Part shown: positions 44,179 to 53,425 of the stretch, in pieces | Position numbering within the stretch: the first letter of the stretch is position 1 | How the letters are laid out: every line of letters starts with the position of its first letter | NCBI RefSeq assembly: GCF_006539185.1 | Contig: NZ_BJMN01000045.1 | Location: 1-64,000, forward strand | DNA length: 64,000 nucleotides | Direction: 5' to 3' | Origin: Streptomyces gardneri | Lineage (GTDB): Bacteria; Actinomycetota; Actinomycetes; Streptomycetales; Streptomycetaceae | Notes under the pieces: generated by a model | Told to the model about the DNA's origin: nothing | Databases searched by the model: none | Seen by the model: only the letters and a program-made list of their open reading frames with translations | Position numbers and translations under genes: made by a program

Positions 44179-45261
44179 CTAGCGCAGCACGCTCTCCAGG
44201 AAGTCGCTGCCGAGCCGGGCGACGACGGACACGTCGAGCTGGTGGAGGACGTACCGGCCGCGGCGCTGGGTGGTGATCAGCCCGGCCTTCTTCATGACGG
44301 CGAGGTGCCGGGAGACCTCCGGGGCGGTGATGTTGTACGCGTCGGCCAGCTCGCTCGTCGTGTGCGAGCTGCGGGCCAGGCTGCGGCAGAGCCGCATCCG
44401 CATCGGGTGGGCGATGGCCTCCAGGCGCAGTTTGACGTCCTCGGTCGCGGCGGCGCCGCCGAGGTCGCGGGTGGGCACGGGGTACTGGACGACCGGGTGC
44501 CAGCCGGGTGCGTACGGAGCGAAGAGGTGCGGCCAGCCGAAGGCGGTCGGCACGAACGTCACGCCCGCGCCCTCGGCGCTCGTACGCCCCTGGACCAGCT
44601 TGTCGACGACGATCCGGGAACCCCGCTCGTCCTCCTCCAGGGTCATCGCCGACGAGGCGGCGGAGACGGCCTCGGCGAGGCCCTTGCGGCGCATCAGCTC
44701 GGTCTTGTGGCGGGCGTCGGCGGCGAGCTGAACGCTGACCCGGCGCCAGGTGTCCGCGAAGAACGCCTCGTCGCAGTCCTCCAGGAGCCGCCGGATCCAC
44801 GCGCGCGTGCCGGGCGGGTCGGCCAGCATCCGCTCCACGACGGTGGCCTGCCGGGGCCCGCGCGCGGCGGCCAGGTCGAGGGCGCGGCGGCGCATCCGCT
44901 CGTCGACGAGCGGAGAGGGCGCGCCGTTCTTGTACTTGCTGTTGCAGGAGATCTCCAGCGCCGCGCCCACGAACGTCTCGTCGTCCAGGCGGTCGAGGTC
45001 GTCCAGCTCCTCGGTGAGGGTCTCCCGGGGCCGCGCCGGCAGCAGGATGTCCGCGCGGGTGGAGTTCCACATGAAGTCGGCCTCGTGGAGCCGGTCGGCC
45101 AGCTCGGGCTCGAGCGCGGCGGCGGTCGTGGTCGTCCAGGCGTGGAGCCGGGGGTGGTGCGCGGGCTCGGAGAGGGCATGCAGGGCGGCGCCCAGTTCGG
45201 CCAGGGGCGAGGGGCAGAAGACGATGAGCTCCTGCGGCAGTCCGGTGATGTCGATCGTCAC
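44179..45261 (-). CDS. ArsR-like winged-helix regulator with N-terminal DUF5937
   Basis: The 360-residue protein has a large N-terminal region (LTIDITGLPQE..VFCPSPLAELGAALHAL) typical of DUF5937 and a C-terminal winged helix: AIAHPMRMRLCRSLARSSHTTSELADAYNITAPEVSRHLAVMKKAGLI, in successive motifs. It is probably a transcriptional repressor of an unknown target. GTG 45261 was preferred over 45267 because GGGGG then lies 7 bases upstream. A small gene lies 106 bases away in divergent orientation. Confidence 0.88.
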   Translation of the reverse strand: MTIDITGLPQELIVFCPSPLAELGAALHALSEPAHHPRLHAWTTTTAAALEPELADRLHEADFMWNSTRADILLPARPRETLTEELDDLDRLDDETFVGAALEISCNSKYKNGAPSPLVDERMRRRALDLAAARGPRQATVVERMLADPPGTRAWIRRLLEDCDEAFFADTWRRVSVQLAADARHKTELMRRKGLAEAVSAASSAMTLEEDERGSRIVVDKLVQGRTSAEGAGVTFVPTAFGWPHLFAPYAPGWHPVVQYPVPTRDLGGAAATEDVKLRLEAIAHPMRMRLCRSLARSSHTTSELADAYNITAPEVSRHLAVMKKAGLITTQRRGRYVLHQLDVSVVARLGSDFLESVLR

Positions 45262-45367
45262 GCTCACGCCCCCATGGTGCGGGGTGCGGCGGGGGTGGTG
45301 TCGCGCCGTTTGACGGGTGCCGTCAATCGGCGCGCCGGACCGCCGGGGCGCGGCGCACGGTGAGGTC

Positions 45368-45574
45368 ATGAACGCGCTGCACCAGTACCTCTTCGACACG
45401 TACCGCGCCGACCGGCTCGGCGAGCCGCTGCCGCCGGCGCCCGGCACCCATGACCTGGCCGTCCTGCGTTCCGTCCGCGACCGCCGCCGCTTCGAGCGGG
45501 TGCTCGCGGGCCGCCCGGCCCGCGGGGCCCTTCTCACCGCCCTGCGCCGCCGACTGCGCCCCCGCTCCTGCTGA
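45368..45574 (+). CDS. Small basic hypothetical protein
   Basis: The 68-residue protein reads MNALHQYLFDTYRADRLGEP and has an arginine-rich C-terminus (RSVRDRRRFERVL, then RRRLRPRS). GAGGTC precedes the ATG. It shares the divergent promoter region with the ArsR-like gene, so the regulator could control it. Function is unknown; the protein is short enough that it may not be real. Confidence 0.55.
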   Translation: MNALHQYLFDTYRADRLGEPLPPAPGTHDLAVLRSVRDRRRFERVLAGRPARGALLTALRRRLRPRSC

Positions 45575-45583
45575 CGGGGCCGC

Positions 45584-46771
45584 TCAGCCCTCGAACCGGG
45601 ACAGGAAGTCCCGTACCGCCGCCCGTACGTCCTCCGCCGCCCACTCCAGCCCGGGCCGCGTCACCGTCAGCTCCGTCACGGCGACGCCCGGCGGGCCGCC
45701 CGCGCCGGGGCTGAACCAGCGGCGGAAGAGGGCCGTCCCGGTGGCCTCGGTCTGGGCGGCGGCCGCGGCCGTCAGGACCTCCGGGTCGTACGGGAGCCAG
45801 ACCTGGAACTGGTGGGTGTGCGGGACCTCCGGGTGGACCCGGGACCAGACGACGCCCGCCGCCGCGAACTCCTCCCGCACCGCCTCGGCCACCACGCGCG
45901 CGTGCCGCACGTACGAGGGCAGCAGGGGCAGCTCGACGGCGAGGCCGCGGAGCGCGGAGAGCGCCGCCGGGTACTGCTGGGCGACCAGGCCTCCGTACCG
46001 GTGCCGCCAGACCCGCGCCTCCTCCATGACGTCCTCGGGACCCGCGAGCGCGGCCCCGGACAGGCCGCCGAGGGACTTGTAGAACGAGACGTACACGCTG
46101 TCGGCGAGCCCCGCGATCTCGGGCAGACCACGGCCGAAAAGCGTCGTGCACTCCCACAGGCGCGCCCCGTCGAAGTGGACGACCGCGTCCCGCTCCCTGG
46201 CCGCCTCGACCACCTCCGTCAGCTCGTCCCAGGACGGCAGGACGAAGCCGGCGTCGCGCAGCGGCAGCTCCAGCATCAGCGTCCCGAAGGGCTCCGGGTG
46301 GTCGCGCACCTCCTCGGCCGTCGGCAGCCGCGGCGCGTCGGTCAGGTGGACCGTACGGAGCCCGGAGACGGCCCCGAACGCGCCGCCCTCGTGGACCTCG
46401 GGGTGGGCGAGCGGGTGGAGGCCGACGACGGGGTTGCCGGTGCGCCCGGCCCAGCAGCGCAGGGCGACCTGCTGGGCCATCGTGCCGGTCGGGAAGAACA
46501 CGGCGGCGGGCAGGCCGAGCTCCTCGGCCACACGCCGCTCGACCTCCTCCACGATCCCGTTGCCGTACATGTCGACGGGGTCGTCCGCGTGGCCTTCGCT
46601 CTCCGCCCAGTCGAGGAGCTCGCGCAGCCGCTGTCCGACCGTCCCTTCGACGGAGGTGTGCCACAGCCTCCGCTCGGCGCCGGCCCAGAGCTTCGCCCGG
46701 TACGGCCGGAGCGCTTCCTCGTCCGCGGAATCCCCGGAATCCGCGGGATCCACATCTGCGTTCATGTCCAT
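45584..46771 (-). CDS. Threonine-aldolase/beta-eliminating lyase family PLP enzyme
   Basis: The 395-residue protein has the threonine aldolase fold motifs: DMYGNGIVEEVERRVAEELG, FFPTGTMAQQVALRCW, VVHFDGARLWE and the PLP lysine in SVYVSFYKSLGGLSGAALAG. Such enzymes cleave threonine to glycine and acetaldehyde, though related ones act as other lyases. The N-terminus is acidic (NADVDPADSGDSADEEAL). ATG 46771 has no strong ribosome site, and ATG 46765 is an alternative. It is divergent from the DUF2520-panC operon. Confidence 0.9.
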   Translation of the reverse strand: MDMNADVDPADSGDSADEEALRPYRAKLWAGAERRLWHTSVEGTVGQRLRELLDWAESEGHADDPVDMYGNGIVEEVERRVAEELGLPAAVFFPTGTMAQQVALRCWAGRTGNPVVGLHPLAHPEVHEGGAFGAVSGLRTVHLTDAPRLPTAEEVRDHPEPFGTLMLELPLRDAGFVLPSWDELTEVVEAARERDAVVHFDGARLWECTTLFGRGLPEIAGLADSVYVSFYKSLGGLSGAALAGPEDVMEEARVWRHRYGGLVAQQYPAALSALRGLAVELPLLPSYVRHARVVAEAVREEFAAAGVVWSRVHPEVPHTHQFQVWLPYDPEVLTAAAAAQTEATGTALFRRWFSPGAGGPPGVAVTELTVTRPGLEWAAEDVRAAVRDFLSRFEG

Positions 46772-46897
46772 GGGGCGATCATCACACCGCCGCCCACACC
46801 CTGTGGACAGCCACGGGAGGAGCGCGAAACGCTGGCGTAGCATGACCAGAAATCGTCCGGTACCCGCCGAGGACTGGAACGGAAGGCCGTCCCCATC

Positions 46898-47854
46898 GTG
46901 AACGCATCAGCAGCGCCAGAGCCGCGACCAGAGCCCCGCCCCGAGGACCGTCCCGCCCGGCTCACCGTCGGAGTCGTCGGCGCGGGCCGTGTGGGCCCCG
47001 CCCTCGCCGCCTCGCTCCAGCTCGCGGGCCACCGCCCCGTCGCCGTCTCGGCGGTCTCCGACCGCTCCCGGCGCCGCGCCGCCGAGCTCCTGCCCGACGT
47101 CCCGGTCGTCGAGCCCGCCCGCGTCCTGGCGCTCGCCGACCTCGTCCTCCTGACGGTCCCGGACGACGCCCTGCCGGGTCTGGTCGAGGGCCTCGCCGAC
47201 ACCGGAGCCGTACGGCCGGGACAGCTGCTCGTCCACACCTCCGGGCGGTACGGCGTACGGGTCCTCGACCCCGCCCGCCGGGCCGGCGCCCTTCCGCTCG
47301 CCCTGCACCCCGCGATGACCTTCACCGGCACCGCCGTGGACGTCCAGCGCCTGGCCGGCTGCTCCTTCGGGGTGACCGCGCCCGAGGAGCTGCGGCTCGC
47401 GGCCGAGGCCCTGGTCATCGAGATGGGCGGCGAGCCCGAGTGGATCGCCGAGGACGCCCGCCCGCTCTACCACGCGGCCCTGGCCCTCGGCGCGAACCAC
47501 CTGGTCACCCTGGTGGCCCAGTCGATGGAGCTGCTCCGCAAGGCCGGCGTCGCCGCGCCCGACCGGATGCTCGGCCCGCTCCTCGGCGCCGCCCTGGACA
47601 ACGCCCTGCGGTCCGGGGACGCGGCCCTCACCGGACCCGTCGCGCGCGGTGACGCCGGTACGGTCGCCGCCCACGTCGCCGAGCTGCGCAAGCACGCGCC
47701 CGGCACCGTCGCCGGCTATCTGGCGATGGCCCGCACGACCGCCGACCGGGCGCTCGCGCACGGCCTGCTCAAGCCCGAGCTGGCCGAGGACCTGCTGGGC
47801 GTGCTCGCCGCCGACAGCACCACCGCAGCCGACGGGCCGCGAGGAGAAGAGTGA
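46898..47854 (+). CDS. Rossmann-fold DUF2520 protein leading the panC operon
   Basis: The 318-residue protein has an N-terminal NAD(P)-binding Rossmann motif (VGVVGAGRVGPALAASLQ) and the C-terminal DUF2520 domain (ALHPAMTFTGTAVDVQRLAGC, then YHAALALGANHLVTLV). It resembles ketopantoate reductase-type or ProC-like dehydrogenases, and the gene often precedes panC in actinobacteria, so a pantoate role is suspected, not shown. GTG 46898 has GGAAGG upstream. Its TGA overlaps the panC ATG. Confidence 0.9.
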   Translation: MNASAAPEPRPEPRPEDRPARLTVGVVGAGRVGPALAASLQLAGHRPVAVSAVSDRSRRRAAELLPDVPVVEPARVLALADLVLLTVPDDALPGLVEGLADTGAVRPGQLLVHTSGRYGVRVLDPARRAGALPLALHPAMTFTGTAVDVQRLAGCSFGVTAPEELRLAAEALVIEMGGEPEWIAEDARPLYHAALALGANHLVTLVAQSMELLRKAGVAAPDRMLGPLLGAALDNALRSGDAALTGPVARGDAGTVAAHVAELRKHAPGTVAGYLAMARTTADRALAHGLLKPELAEDLLGVLAADSTTAADGPRGEE

Positions 47855-48924
47855 TGACCCTGTTCGCCCGCAAGAGCGCCGACGGCGGCAGGCCCGTCCG
47901 CCACCAGCCGGCCGAGCTGGTGCCCACGGTCGAGGACCTCGAGGACGCCGCCGCCCACCACGGCCTGCCCGGCGGAAACGCCGTCGTCATGACCATGGGC
48001 GCCCTCCACGACGGCCACGCCACCCTGATCCGCGCCGCCCGCGAGCGCGTCGGCGCCCGGGGCTTCGTCGTCGTCACCGTCTTCGTCAACCCGCTGCAGT
48101 TCGGCGCCGGCGAGGACCTCGACCGCTACCCCCGCACCCTCGACGCCGACCTGGAGCTGGCCTTCGACGCCGGTGCGAGCGTCGTCTTCGCGCCCTCCGT
48201 CGACGAGGTCTACCCGGGCGGCGAGCCGCAGGTCCGGATCACCGCGGGCCCCATGGGCGAGCGCCTCGAAGGCTCCTCCCGGCCCGGCCACTTCGACGGC
48301 ATGCTGACCGTCGTCGCCAAGCTCCTCCACCTCACCTCGCCCGACCTGGCCTTCTTCGGCCAGAAGGACGCCCAGCAGCTGGCCCTGATCCGCCGCATGG
48401 CCCGCGACCTGAACTTCCCGGTCGAGATCGTCGGCGTGGAGACCGTCCGCGAGACCGACGGCCTCGCCCTCTCCAGCCGTAACCGCTACCTGTCGGCCGA
48501 GGAGCGCCGTACGGCCCTCGCGCTGTCCGGCGCGCTGTTCGCCGCCCGTGACCGGCTCGCCGCCCAGGAGGCGCTGCGCGCGCGTGCCACCTCCCTGCCG
48601 GGCGCCCAGGGCCGGGCCGAGAACCGCGCGGAGGCGCTCTCGCGGCTCGGCGAGGCCCGGGCCGCCGCCGACGCCCACGCGGTCGCGCAGGCGGCCGAGC
48701 GCGGCGGCGCCGAAGCCGTCCGGGCCGCGGCCCGCACCGTCCTCGACGACGCGGCGAAGGCCGAGCCGCCGCTCACCCTCGACTACCTGGCCCTGGTCGA
48801 CCCGGCCGACTTCACCGAGGTCGCCGACGACCACGACGGCGAGGCGGTCCTCGCCGTCGCCGCGCGGGTGGGGACCACGCGGCTCATCGACAACATCCCC
48901 CTGACCTTCGGAGCCACCAAGTGA
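47854..48924 (+). CDS. panC: Pantothenate synthetase
   Basis: The 356-residue enzyme has the PanC signatures: TMGALHDGHATLIRAAR, VTVFVNPLQFG, DLAFFGQKDAQQLALIRRMARDLNFPVEIV (in two parts) and ETDGLALSSRNRYLS. It joins pantoate and beta-alanine using ATP. The protein is longer than the usual 280-300 residues because of an Ala/Arg-rich insertion around residues 220-275 (RATSLPGAQGRAENRAEAL). ATG 47854 overlaps the prior stop (TGATG); GTG 47851 is an alternative. panD is not in the window. Confidence 0.95.
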   Translation: MTLFARKSADGGRPVRHQPAELVPTVEDLEDAAAHHGLPGGNAVVMTMGALHDGHATLIRAARERVGARGFVVVTVFVNPLQFGAGEDLDRYPRTLDADLELAFDAGASVVFAPSVDEVYPGGEPQVRITAGPMGERLEGSSRPGHFDGMLTVVAKLLHLTSPDLAFFGQKDAQQLALIRRMARDLNFPVEIVGVETVRETDGLALSSRNRYLSAEERRTALALSGALFAARDRLAAQEALRARATSLPGAQGRAENRAEALSRLGEARAAADAHAVAQAAERGGAEAVRAAARTVLDDAAKAEPPLTLDYLALVDPADFTEVADDHDGEAVLAVAARVGTTRLIDNIPLTFGATK

Positions 48925-50618
48925 CCGGAATACGGCTGCACGCGCCCGCGCCGGGCTGGGCCATCGACGCCGATGTCGTCGTGGTCGGCTCGGGCGTCGC
49001 GGGCCTCACCGCCGCCCTGCGCTGCACCGCCGCCGGGCTCCGTACCGTCGTCGTCACCAAGGCCCGGCTCGACGACGGCTCCACCCGCTGGGCCCAGGGC
49101 GGCATCGCCGCCGCGCTCGGCGAGGGCGACACCCCCGAGCAGCACCTCGACGACACCCTCGTCGCCGGTGCCGGGCTCTGCGACGAGGAGGCCGTACGGC
49201 TGCTCGTCACGGAGGGCCCCGAGGCCGTGCGCCGCCTCATCGCGACCGGCGCCGACTTCGACAAGACCGCCGAGGGCGAGATCGCGCTGACCCGTGAGGG
49301 CGGCCACCACCGCCGCCGGATCGCGCACGCCGGCGGCGACGCGACCGGCGCGGAGATCTCCCGGGCCCTGGTCGAGGCGATACGGGACGGGGGAGTGCGC
49401 TTCATCGAGCACGCGCTCGTCCTGGACCTCCTGACGGACGCCGAGGGCCGGACGGCGGGTGTGACCCTGCACGTCATGGGCGAGGGCCAGCACGACGGCG
49501 TCGGAGCCGTCCACGCCCCCGCCGTGGTCCTCGCCACCGGCGGCATGGGCCAGGTCTTCTCCGCCACCACCAACCCGGCGGTCTCCACCGGCGACGGGGT
49601 CGCGCTCGCGCTGCGCGCCGGGGCCGAGGTCTCCGACCTGGAGTTCGTCCAGTTCCACCCGACGGTGCTCTTCCTCGGCGCCGGCGCCGAGGGCCAGCAG
49701 CCGCTGGTCTCCGAGGCGGTCCGGGGCGAGGGCGCGTACCTGGTCGACGCCGACGGGGTCCGCTTCATGCTCGGGCAGCACGAGCTGGCCGAGCTCGCGC
49801 CCCGCGACATCGTCGCCAAGGCGATCACGCGGCGGATGCAGGAGCAGGGCACCGAGCACATGTACCTCGACGGCCGCCACTTCGGCGCCGAGATGTGGGC
49901 GGAGCGCTTCCCGACGATCCTGGCGGCCTGCCGCCTCCACGGCATCGACCCGGTGACCGAGCCGATCCCGGTCGCCCCCGCCGCGCACTACGCCTCCGGC
50001 GGCATCCGCACGGACCTGCGCGGCCGGACCACGGTCCCGGGTCTGTACGCGTGCGGCGAGGTCGCCTGCACGGGCGTCCACGGCGCCAACCGGCTCGCGT
50101 CGAACTCGCTCCTGGAGGGCCTGGTCTTCGCCGAGCGGATCGCCGAGGAGATCACGGCGGCCGCGCCGCGCGTGCCCGGTGCCGCCGTGCCGCACCCGGT
50201 CCCGGTGACCCTGCCCCTGCCGGTCGCCGGTGCCCGCACCCGTATCCAGCGGGTCATGACGGCCGGCGCGGGCGTGCTCCGCTCCGCGGGCAGCCTGCGG
50301 GAGGCCGCCGAGGCCCTCGACGCCCTGCACAGCGACGCCCTGGCGGGCGGCAGCGACGACACCAAGTCGGCCGAGCCCGGCGTGGAGTCCTGGGAGACCA
50401 CCAACCTGCTGTGCGTCGCCCGTGTCCTGGTCGCCGCCGCCCGTCGCCGCGAGGAGACCCGCGGCTGCCACTGGCGCGAGGACCACCCCGACCGGGACGA
50501 CACGGCCTGGCGGCGGCACCTCGTCGTCCGCCTCACCCCGGAGCGGACCCTCGACGTCCGCACCACCGACACCGCTGACTTCCCCCCGACCGCCGACGCC
50601 CCAGGGAGCCGTAAGTGA
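48921..50618 (+). CDS. nadB: L-aspartate oxidase
   Basis: The 565-residue flavoprotein has the FAD-binding motif DVVVVGSGVAGLTAALRC, TRWAQGGIAAALGEGDT, HRRRIAHAGGDATGAEI and HYASGGIRTDLRGRT. It oxidises aspartate to iminoaspartate, the first step of NAD synthesis, and NadA condenses it to quinolinate. GTG 48921 overlaps the panC stop. nadC is coupled downstream; nadA is not in this window and must lie elsewhere. The FAD domain and helical C-terminal domain have normal length. Confidence 0.96.
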   Translation: MTGIRLHAPAPGWAIDADVVVVGSGVAGLTAALRCTAAGLRTVVVTKARLDDGSTRWAQGGIAAALGEGDTPEQHLDDTLVAGAGLCDEEAVRLLVTEGPEAVRRLIATGADFDKTAEGEIALTREGGHHRRRIAHAGGDATGAEISRALVEAIRDGGVRFIEHALVLDLLTDAEGRTAGVTLHVMGEGQHDGVGAVHAPAVVLATGGMGQVFSATTNPAVSTGDGVALALRAGAEVSDLEFVQFHPTVLFLGAGAEGQQPLVSEAVRGEGAYLVDADGVRFMLGQHELAELAPRDIVAKAITRRMQEQGTEHMYLDGRHFGAEMWAERFPTILAACRLHGIDPVTEPIPVAPAAHYASGGIRTDLRGRTTVPGLYACGEVACTGVHGANRLASNSLLEGLVFAERIAEEITAAAPRVPGAAVPHPVPVTLPLPVAGARTRIQRVMTAGAGVLRSAGSLREAAEALDALHSDALAGGSDDTKSAEPGVESWETTNLLCVARVLVAAARRREETRGCHWREDHPDRDDTAWRRHLVVRLTPERTLDVRTTDTADFPPTADAPGSRK

Positions 50619-51646
50619 CCACGCCGAGCACGCCCGAGGAGAGTCGTCCCGAGCCCGTGGACGTCCCTCTGATCCAGATCAGCGCCCCCACCGCGGACGC
50701 GGAGGCCGGCGGCTGCGGCGACGGCTGCGGCTGCGGCGGTGCCGAGGAGTTCGAGTGCGGGCTCGACCCCGCGCTCGCCGAGCTGCTGGCGGACGCCGGC
50801 CTCGACCCCGTACAGGTCGAGGACATCGCCCACCTCGCGATCGCCGAGGACCTCGACGGCGGCGTGGACGTGACGACCGTGGCGACCGTCCCCGAGGACG
50901 CCGTCGCCACCGCCGACTTCGCCGCCCGCGAGGCCGGTGTCGTCGCCGGTCTGCGGGTCGCCGAGGCCGTCCTGTCGATCGTGTGCGCGGACGAGTTCGA
51001 GGTCGAGCGGCACGTCGAGGACGGCGAGCGCGTCGAGGCCGGGCAGACGCTCCTCAGCGTCACCGCCCGCACCCGTGACCTGCTCACCGGCGAGCGCAGC
51101 GCGCTCAACATCCTCTGTCGTCTCTCCGGCATCGCCACGGCCACGCGCGCGTGGGCGGACGCCCTGGAGGGCACGAAGGCCAAGGTCCGCGACACCCGCA
51201 AGACGACCCCGGGCCTGCGCGCCCTGGAGAAGTACGCGGTGCGCTGCGGCGGCGGCGTCAACCACCGCATGTCGCTCTCCGACGCGGCCCTCGTGAAGGA
51301 CAACCACGTGGTGGCGGCCGGCGGCGTGGCGCAGGCCTTCAAGGCCGTACGCGAGCTGTTCCCCGAGGTGCCGATCGAGGTCGAGGTCGACACGATGCAC
51401 CAGGTCCGCGAGGTCCTGGACGCGGGCGCCGACCTGATCCTGCTGGACAACTTCACCCCGGCCGAGACAGAGGAGGCCGTCGCGATCGTCGCGGGCCGCG
51501 CCGTCCTGGAGTCCTCGGGCCGGCTGACGCTGGAGAACGCGGCGGCGTACGCGGCGACCGGCGTCGACTACCTGGCGGTCGGCGGGCTCACCCACTCCTC
51601 CCCGATCCTCGACATCGGCCTCGACCTGCGCGAGGTGCGGGCCTGA
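50615..51646 (+). CDS. nadC: Nicotinate-nucleotide diphosphorylase (quinolinate phosphoribosyltransferase)
   Basis: The 343-residue enzyme has the QPRTase core: IAEDLDGGVDVTTVATVPE, ERSALNILCRLSGIATATR, RDTRKTTPGLRALEKYAVRCGGG and DLILLDNFTP. It makes nicotinate mononucleotide from quinolinate and PRPP. An N-terminal extension of about 50 residues carries a cysteine/glycine cluster (Cys34, Cys38, Cys40, Cys48; CGDGCGCGG) not needed in the standard fold; metal binding is possible. GTG 50615 overlaps the nadB stop, and coaX overlaps its end (TGATG). Confidence 0.95.
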   Translation: MTTPSTPEESRPEPVDVPLIQISAPTADAEAGGCGDGCGCGGAEEFECGLDPALAELLADAGLDPVQVEDIAHLAIAEDLDGGVDVTTVATVPEDAVATADFAAREAGVVAGLRVAEAVLSIVCADEFEVERHVEDGERVEAGQTLLSVTARTRDLLTGERSALNILCRLSGIATATRAWADALEGTKAKVRDTRKTTPGLRALEKYAVRCGGGVNHRMSLSDAALVKDNHVVAAGGVAQAFKAVRELFPEVPIEVEVDTMHQVREVLDAGADLILLDNFTPAETEEAVAIVAGRAVLESSGRLTLENAAAYAATGVDYLAVGGLTHSSPILDIGLDLREVRA

Positions 51647-52452
51647 TGCTGCTCACCATCGACGTCGGCAACACGCACACGGTCCTCGGCCTCTTCGACG
51701 GCGAGGAGATCGTCGAGCACTGGCGGATCTCCACGGACCCGCGCCGGACCGCCGACGAGATGGCGGTCCTGCTCCAGGGCCTCATGGGCATGCACCCGCT
51801 GCTCGGCGTCGAGCTGAGCGACGGCATCGAGGGGATCGCCATCTGCGCGACGGTCCCCTCGGTGCTGCACGAGCTGCGCGAGGTGACCCGCCGGTACTAC
51901 GGGGACGTGCCGGCGGTCCTGGTGGAGCCGGGCGTCAAGACGGGCGTCCCGGTCATCACCGACAACCCCAAGGAGGTCGGTGCGGACCGCGTCATCAACG
52001 CGGCCGCGGCGGTCGAGCTGTACGGCGGTCCGGCGATCGTCGTCGACTTCGGCACGGCGACGACGTACGACGCGGTCACCGCGCGCGGCGAGTACGCGGG
52101 CGGGGCGATCGCGCCGGGCATCGAGATCTCGGTCGAGGCGCTGGGCGTGAAGGGCGCCATGCTCCGCAAGATCGAGCTGGCCCGTCCGCGGAACGTGATC
52201 GGCAAGAACACGGTCGAGGCGATGCAGTCGGGCATCATCTTCGGCTACGCGGGCCAGGTCGACGGCGTCGTCGCCCGGATGAAGCGCGAACTCGTCGGCC
52301 CGAACGGCGACCCCTCCGACGTCACCGTCATCGCCACGGGCGGTCTCGCCCCGATGGTCCTCGGCGAGTCGACGGAGATCGACGAGCACGAGCCCTGGCT
52401 GACCCTGATCGGCCTGCGGCTGGTGTACGAGCGGAACGTCTCCCGGATGTGA
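51646..52452 (+). CDS. coaX: Type III pantothenate kinase
   Basis: The 268-residue kinase has the ASKHA-fold motifs: LLTIDVGNTHTVLGLFDGE (phosphate loop), VGADRVINAAAAVELYGG, VVDFGTATTYDAV and GGAIAPGIEISVEAL. It phosphorylates pantothenate at the start of coenzyme A synthesis. ATG 51646 overlaps the nadC stop. The operon thus joins NAD and CoA precursors. The perfect palindrome at 52482-52511 follows. Confidence 0.95.
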   Translation: MLLTIDVGNTHTVLGLFDGEEIVEHWRISTDPRRTADEMAVLLQGLMGMHPLLGVELSDGIEGIAICATVPSVLHELREVTRRYYGDVPAVLVEPGVKTGVPVITDNPKEVGADRVINAAAAVELYGGPAIVVDFGTATTYDAVTARGEYAGGAIAPGIEISVEALGVKGAMLRKIELARPRNVIGKNTVEAMQSGIIFGYAGQVDGVVARMKRELVGPNGDPSDVTVIATGGLAPMVLGESTEIDEHEPWLTLIGLRLVYERNVSRM

Positions 52453-52481
52453 GGGGCGGGCCGTCCCCGGCTCTCCCGGTG

Positions 52482-52511
52482 GCGATCATTCCGGCGCGCC
52501 GGAATGATCGC
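52482..52511. terminator. Perfect 30-base palindrome after coaX
   Basis: GCGATCATTCCGGCG and its exact reverse complement are fused with no spacer, forming a 15-bp-arm palindrome 29 bases after the coaX stop. As RNA it gives a stable hairpin with a tight loop; there is no T-run. It might be a terminator or a protein-binding site. Confidence 0.7.
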
Positions 52512-52549
52512 TAAGAGAAAATTGTCCGATTAGCGCGTATCGTCGCCCC

Positions 52550-53188
52550 ATGCCCACGCCATACGGATCTCGCGGCGGCATGGCATTCAGTGCGGACGAG
52601 CTGCGTGTGCTCCGAGGCGCCCTTGCCATCGCCCTCAACCCTGCCCCCCTCCAGGACGAGGACGTCCAGGACTGCCTGCGCCTGGCCGAATCCGTGGACG
52701 AGGCGGTACGCGAGGCCGGCCGGCTGCGCGCCTTCCTCCTCGACGACCTGACCCGCTACCGCGAGGCCCTCCCCGGGTCCCTCGCCGGCTATCTGGGCCT
52801 CCTCCGGGACGCCCTGACCGCCGGGTACGACCCCGGGGTCGACGACCTCGCCGCCCTGCGGGCCCTGCGCGCCAACCCCGCCGCCGCCGAGCTGCTCGCC
52901 CGCTGCCAGATCCTCGCCGAGCGCTCCGTACGCGCCCGGCTCGCCCGGGTCTCCCAGGCGACGGGCTCCACCGCCCCCGCCACCCGCGTCGGCGTCGGCG
53001 CGGCGCTCGCCCCCCGGGCGCGGCTGCTCGCCCTCCCCGGCGGGCGCGCGGCAGCCGGCGAGCCGAAGCCGAACCCGCCGTCCGGCCCCCCGCCCGGCGA
53101 CCGCCCGGTGCCCAAGCCCTCCGAGGTCTTCCCGCCGCGCCGACGCCCCGTACCGCCGCCCCCGCCCGAGGAGCGGGTCGCCGGATAG
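52550..53188 (+). CDS. Conserved hypothetical protein with a helical N-terminal domain
   Basis: The 212-residue protein begins MPTPYGSRGGMAFSADELRV and has a helical domain through about residue 145 (LRLAESVDEAVREAGRLRAF, LRALRANPAAAELLARCQIL), then a disordered Pro-rich tail (PKPSEVFPPRRRPVPPPPPEE). It has no membrane segment or catalytic motif I can name. A good promoter-like AATTGTCC..TATCGT is present upstream. The small membrane protein 14 bases downstream may be co-transcribed. Confidence 0.8.
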   Translation: MPTPYGSRGGMAFSADELRVLRGALAIALNPAPLQDEDVQDCLRLAESVDEAVREAGRLRAFLLDDLTRYREALPGSLAGYLGLLRDALTAGYDPGVDDLAALRALRANPAAAELLARCQILAERSVRARLARVSQATGSTAPATRVGVGAALAPRARLLALPGGRAAAGEPKPNPPSGPPPGDRPVPKPSEVFPPRRRPVPPPPPEERVAG

Positions 53189-53202
53189 CTACTCTGGACG
53201 GC

Positions 53203-53382
53203 ATGGACTACGTATCCGCGCTCCTGCCCCCCGTCGTGATGGCCGCGTTCTTCACCGCTCTCGTCGTCGTGATCGTCAAGAGCCAGGGCGGCCCGAACAA
53301 GGCCAAGGAGGACGCGGTCGTGGACGCCGCCCTCGCCCGCGCCGAGTCCACCCGCCAGTCGGACGGCACGCCCGCTTCCTGA
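53203..53382 (+). CDS. Small single-pass membrane protein
   Basis: The 59-residue product has one hydrophobic helix (YVSALLPPVVMAAFFTALVVVI, in two overlapping parts), then a charged tail (KSQGGPNKAKEDAVVDAALA). It is not in most ORF-length cutoffs. No clear ribosome site lies before ATG 53203. It lies between the hypothetical gene and the terminator at 53426, so it probably belongs to that transcript. Confidence 0.6.
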   Translation: MDYVSALLPPVVMAAFFTALVVVIVKSQGGPNKAKEDAVVDAALARAESTRQSDGTPAS

Positions 53383-53425
53383 GGCCCGCTCTCCGCGCCG
53401 GCGACACCCCGCACCACCGGGACGT

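Noticed and set aside
45368..45574. Toxin-antitoxin reading of the small basic gene and ArsR-like neighbour
   Set aside because: The regulator is far larger than an antitoxin and the small protein matches no toxin motif.
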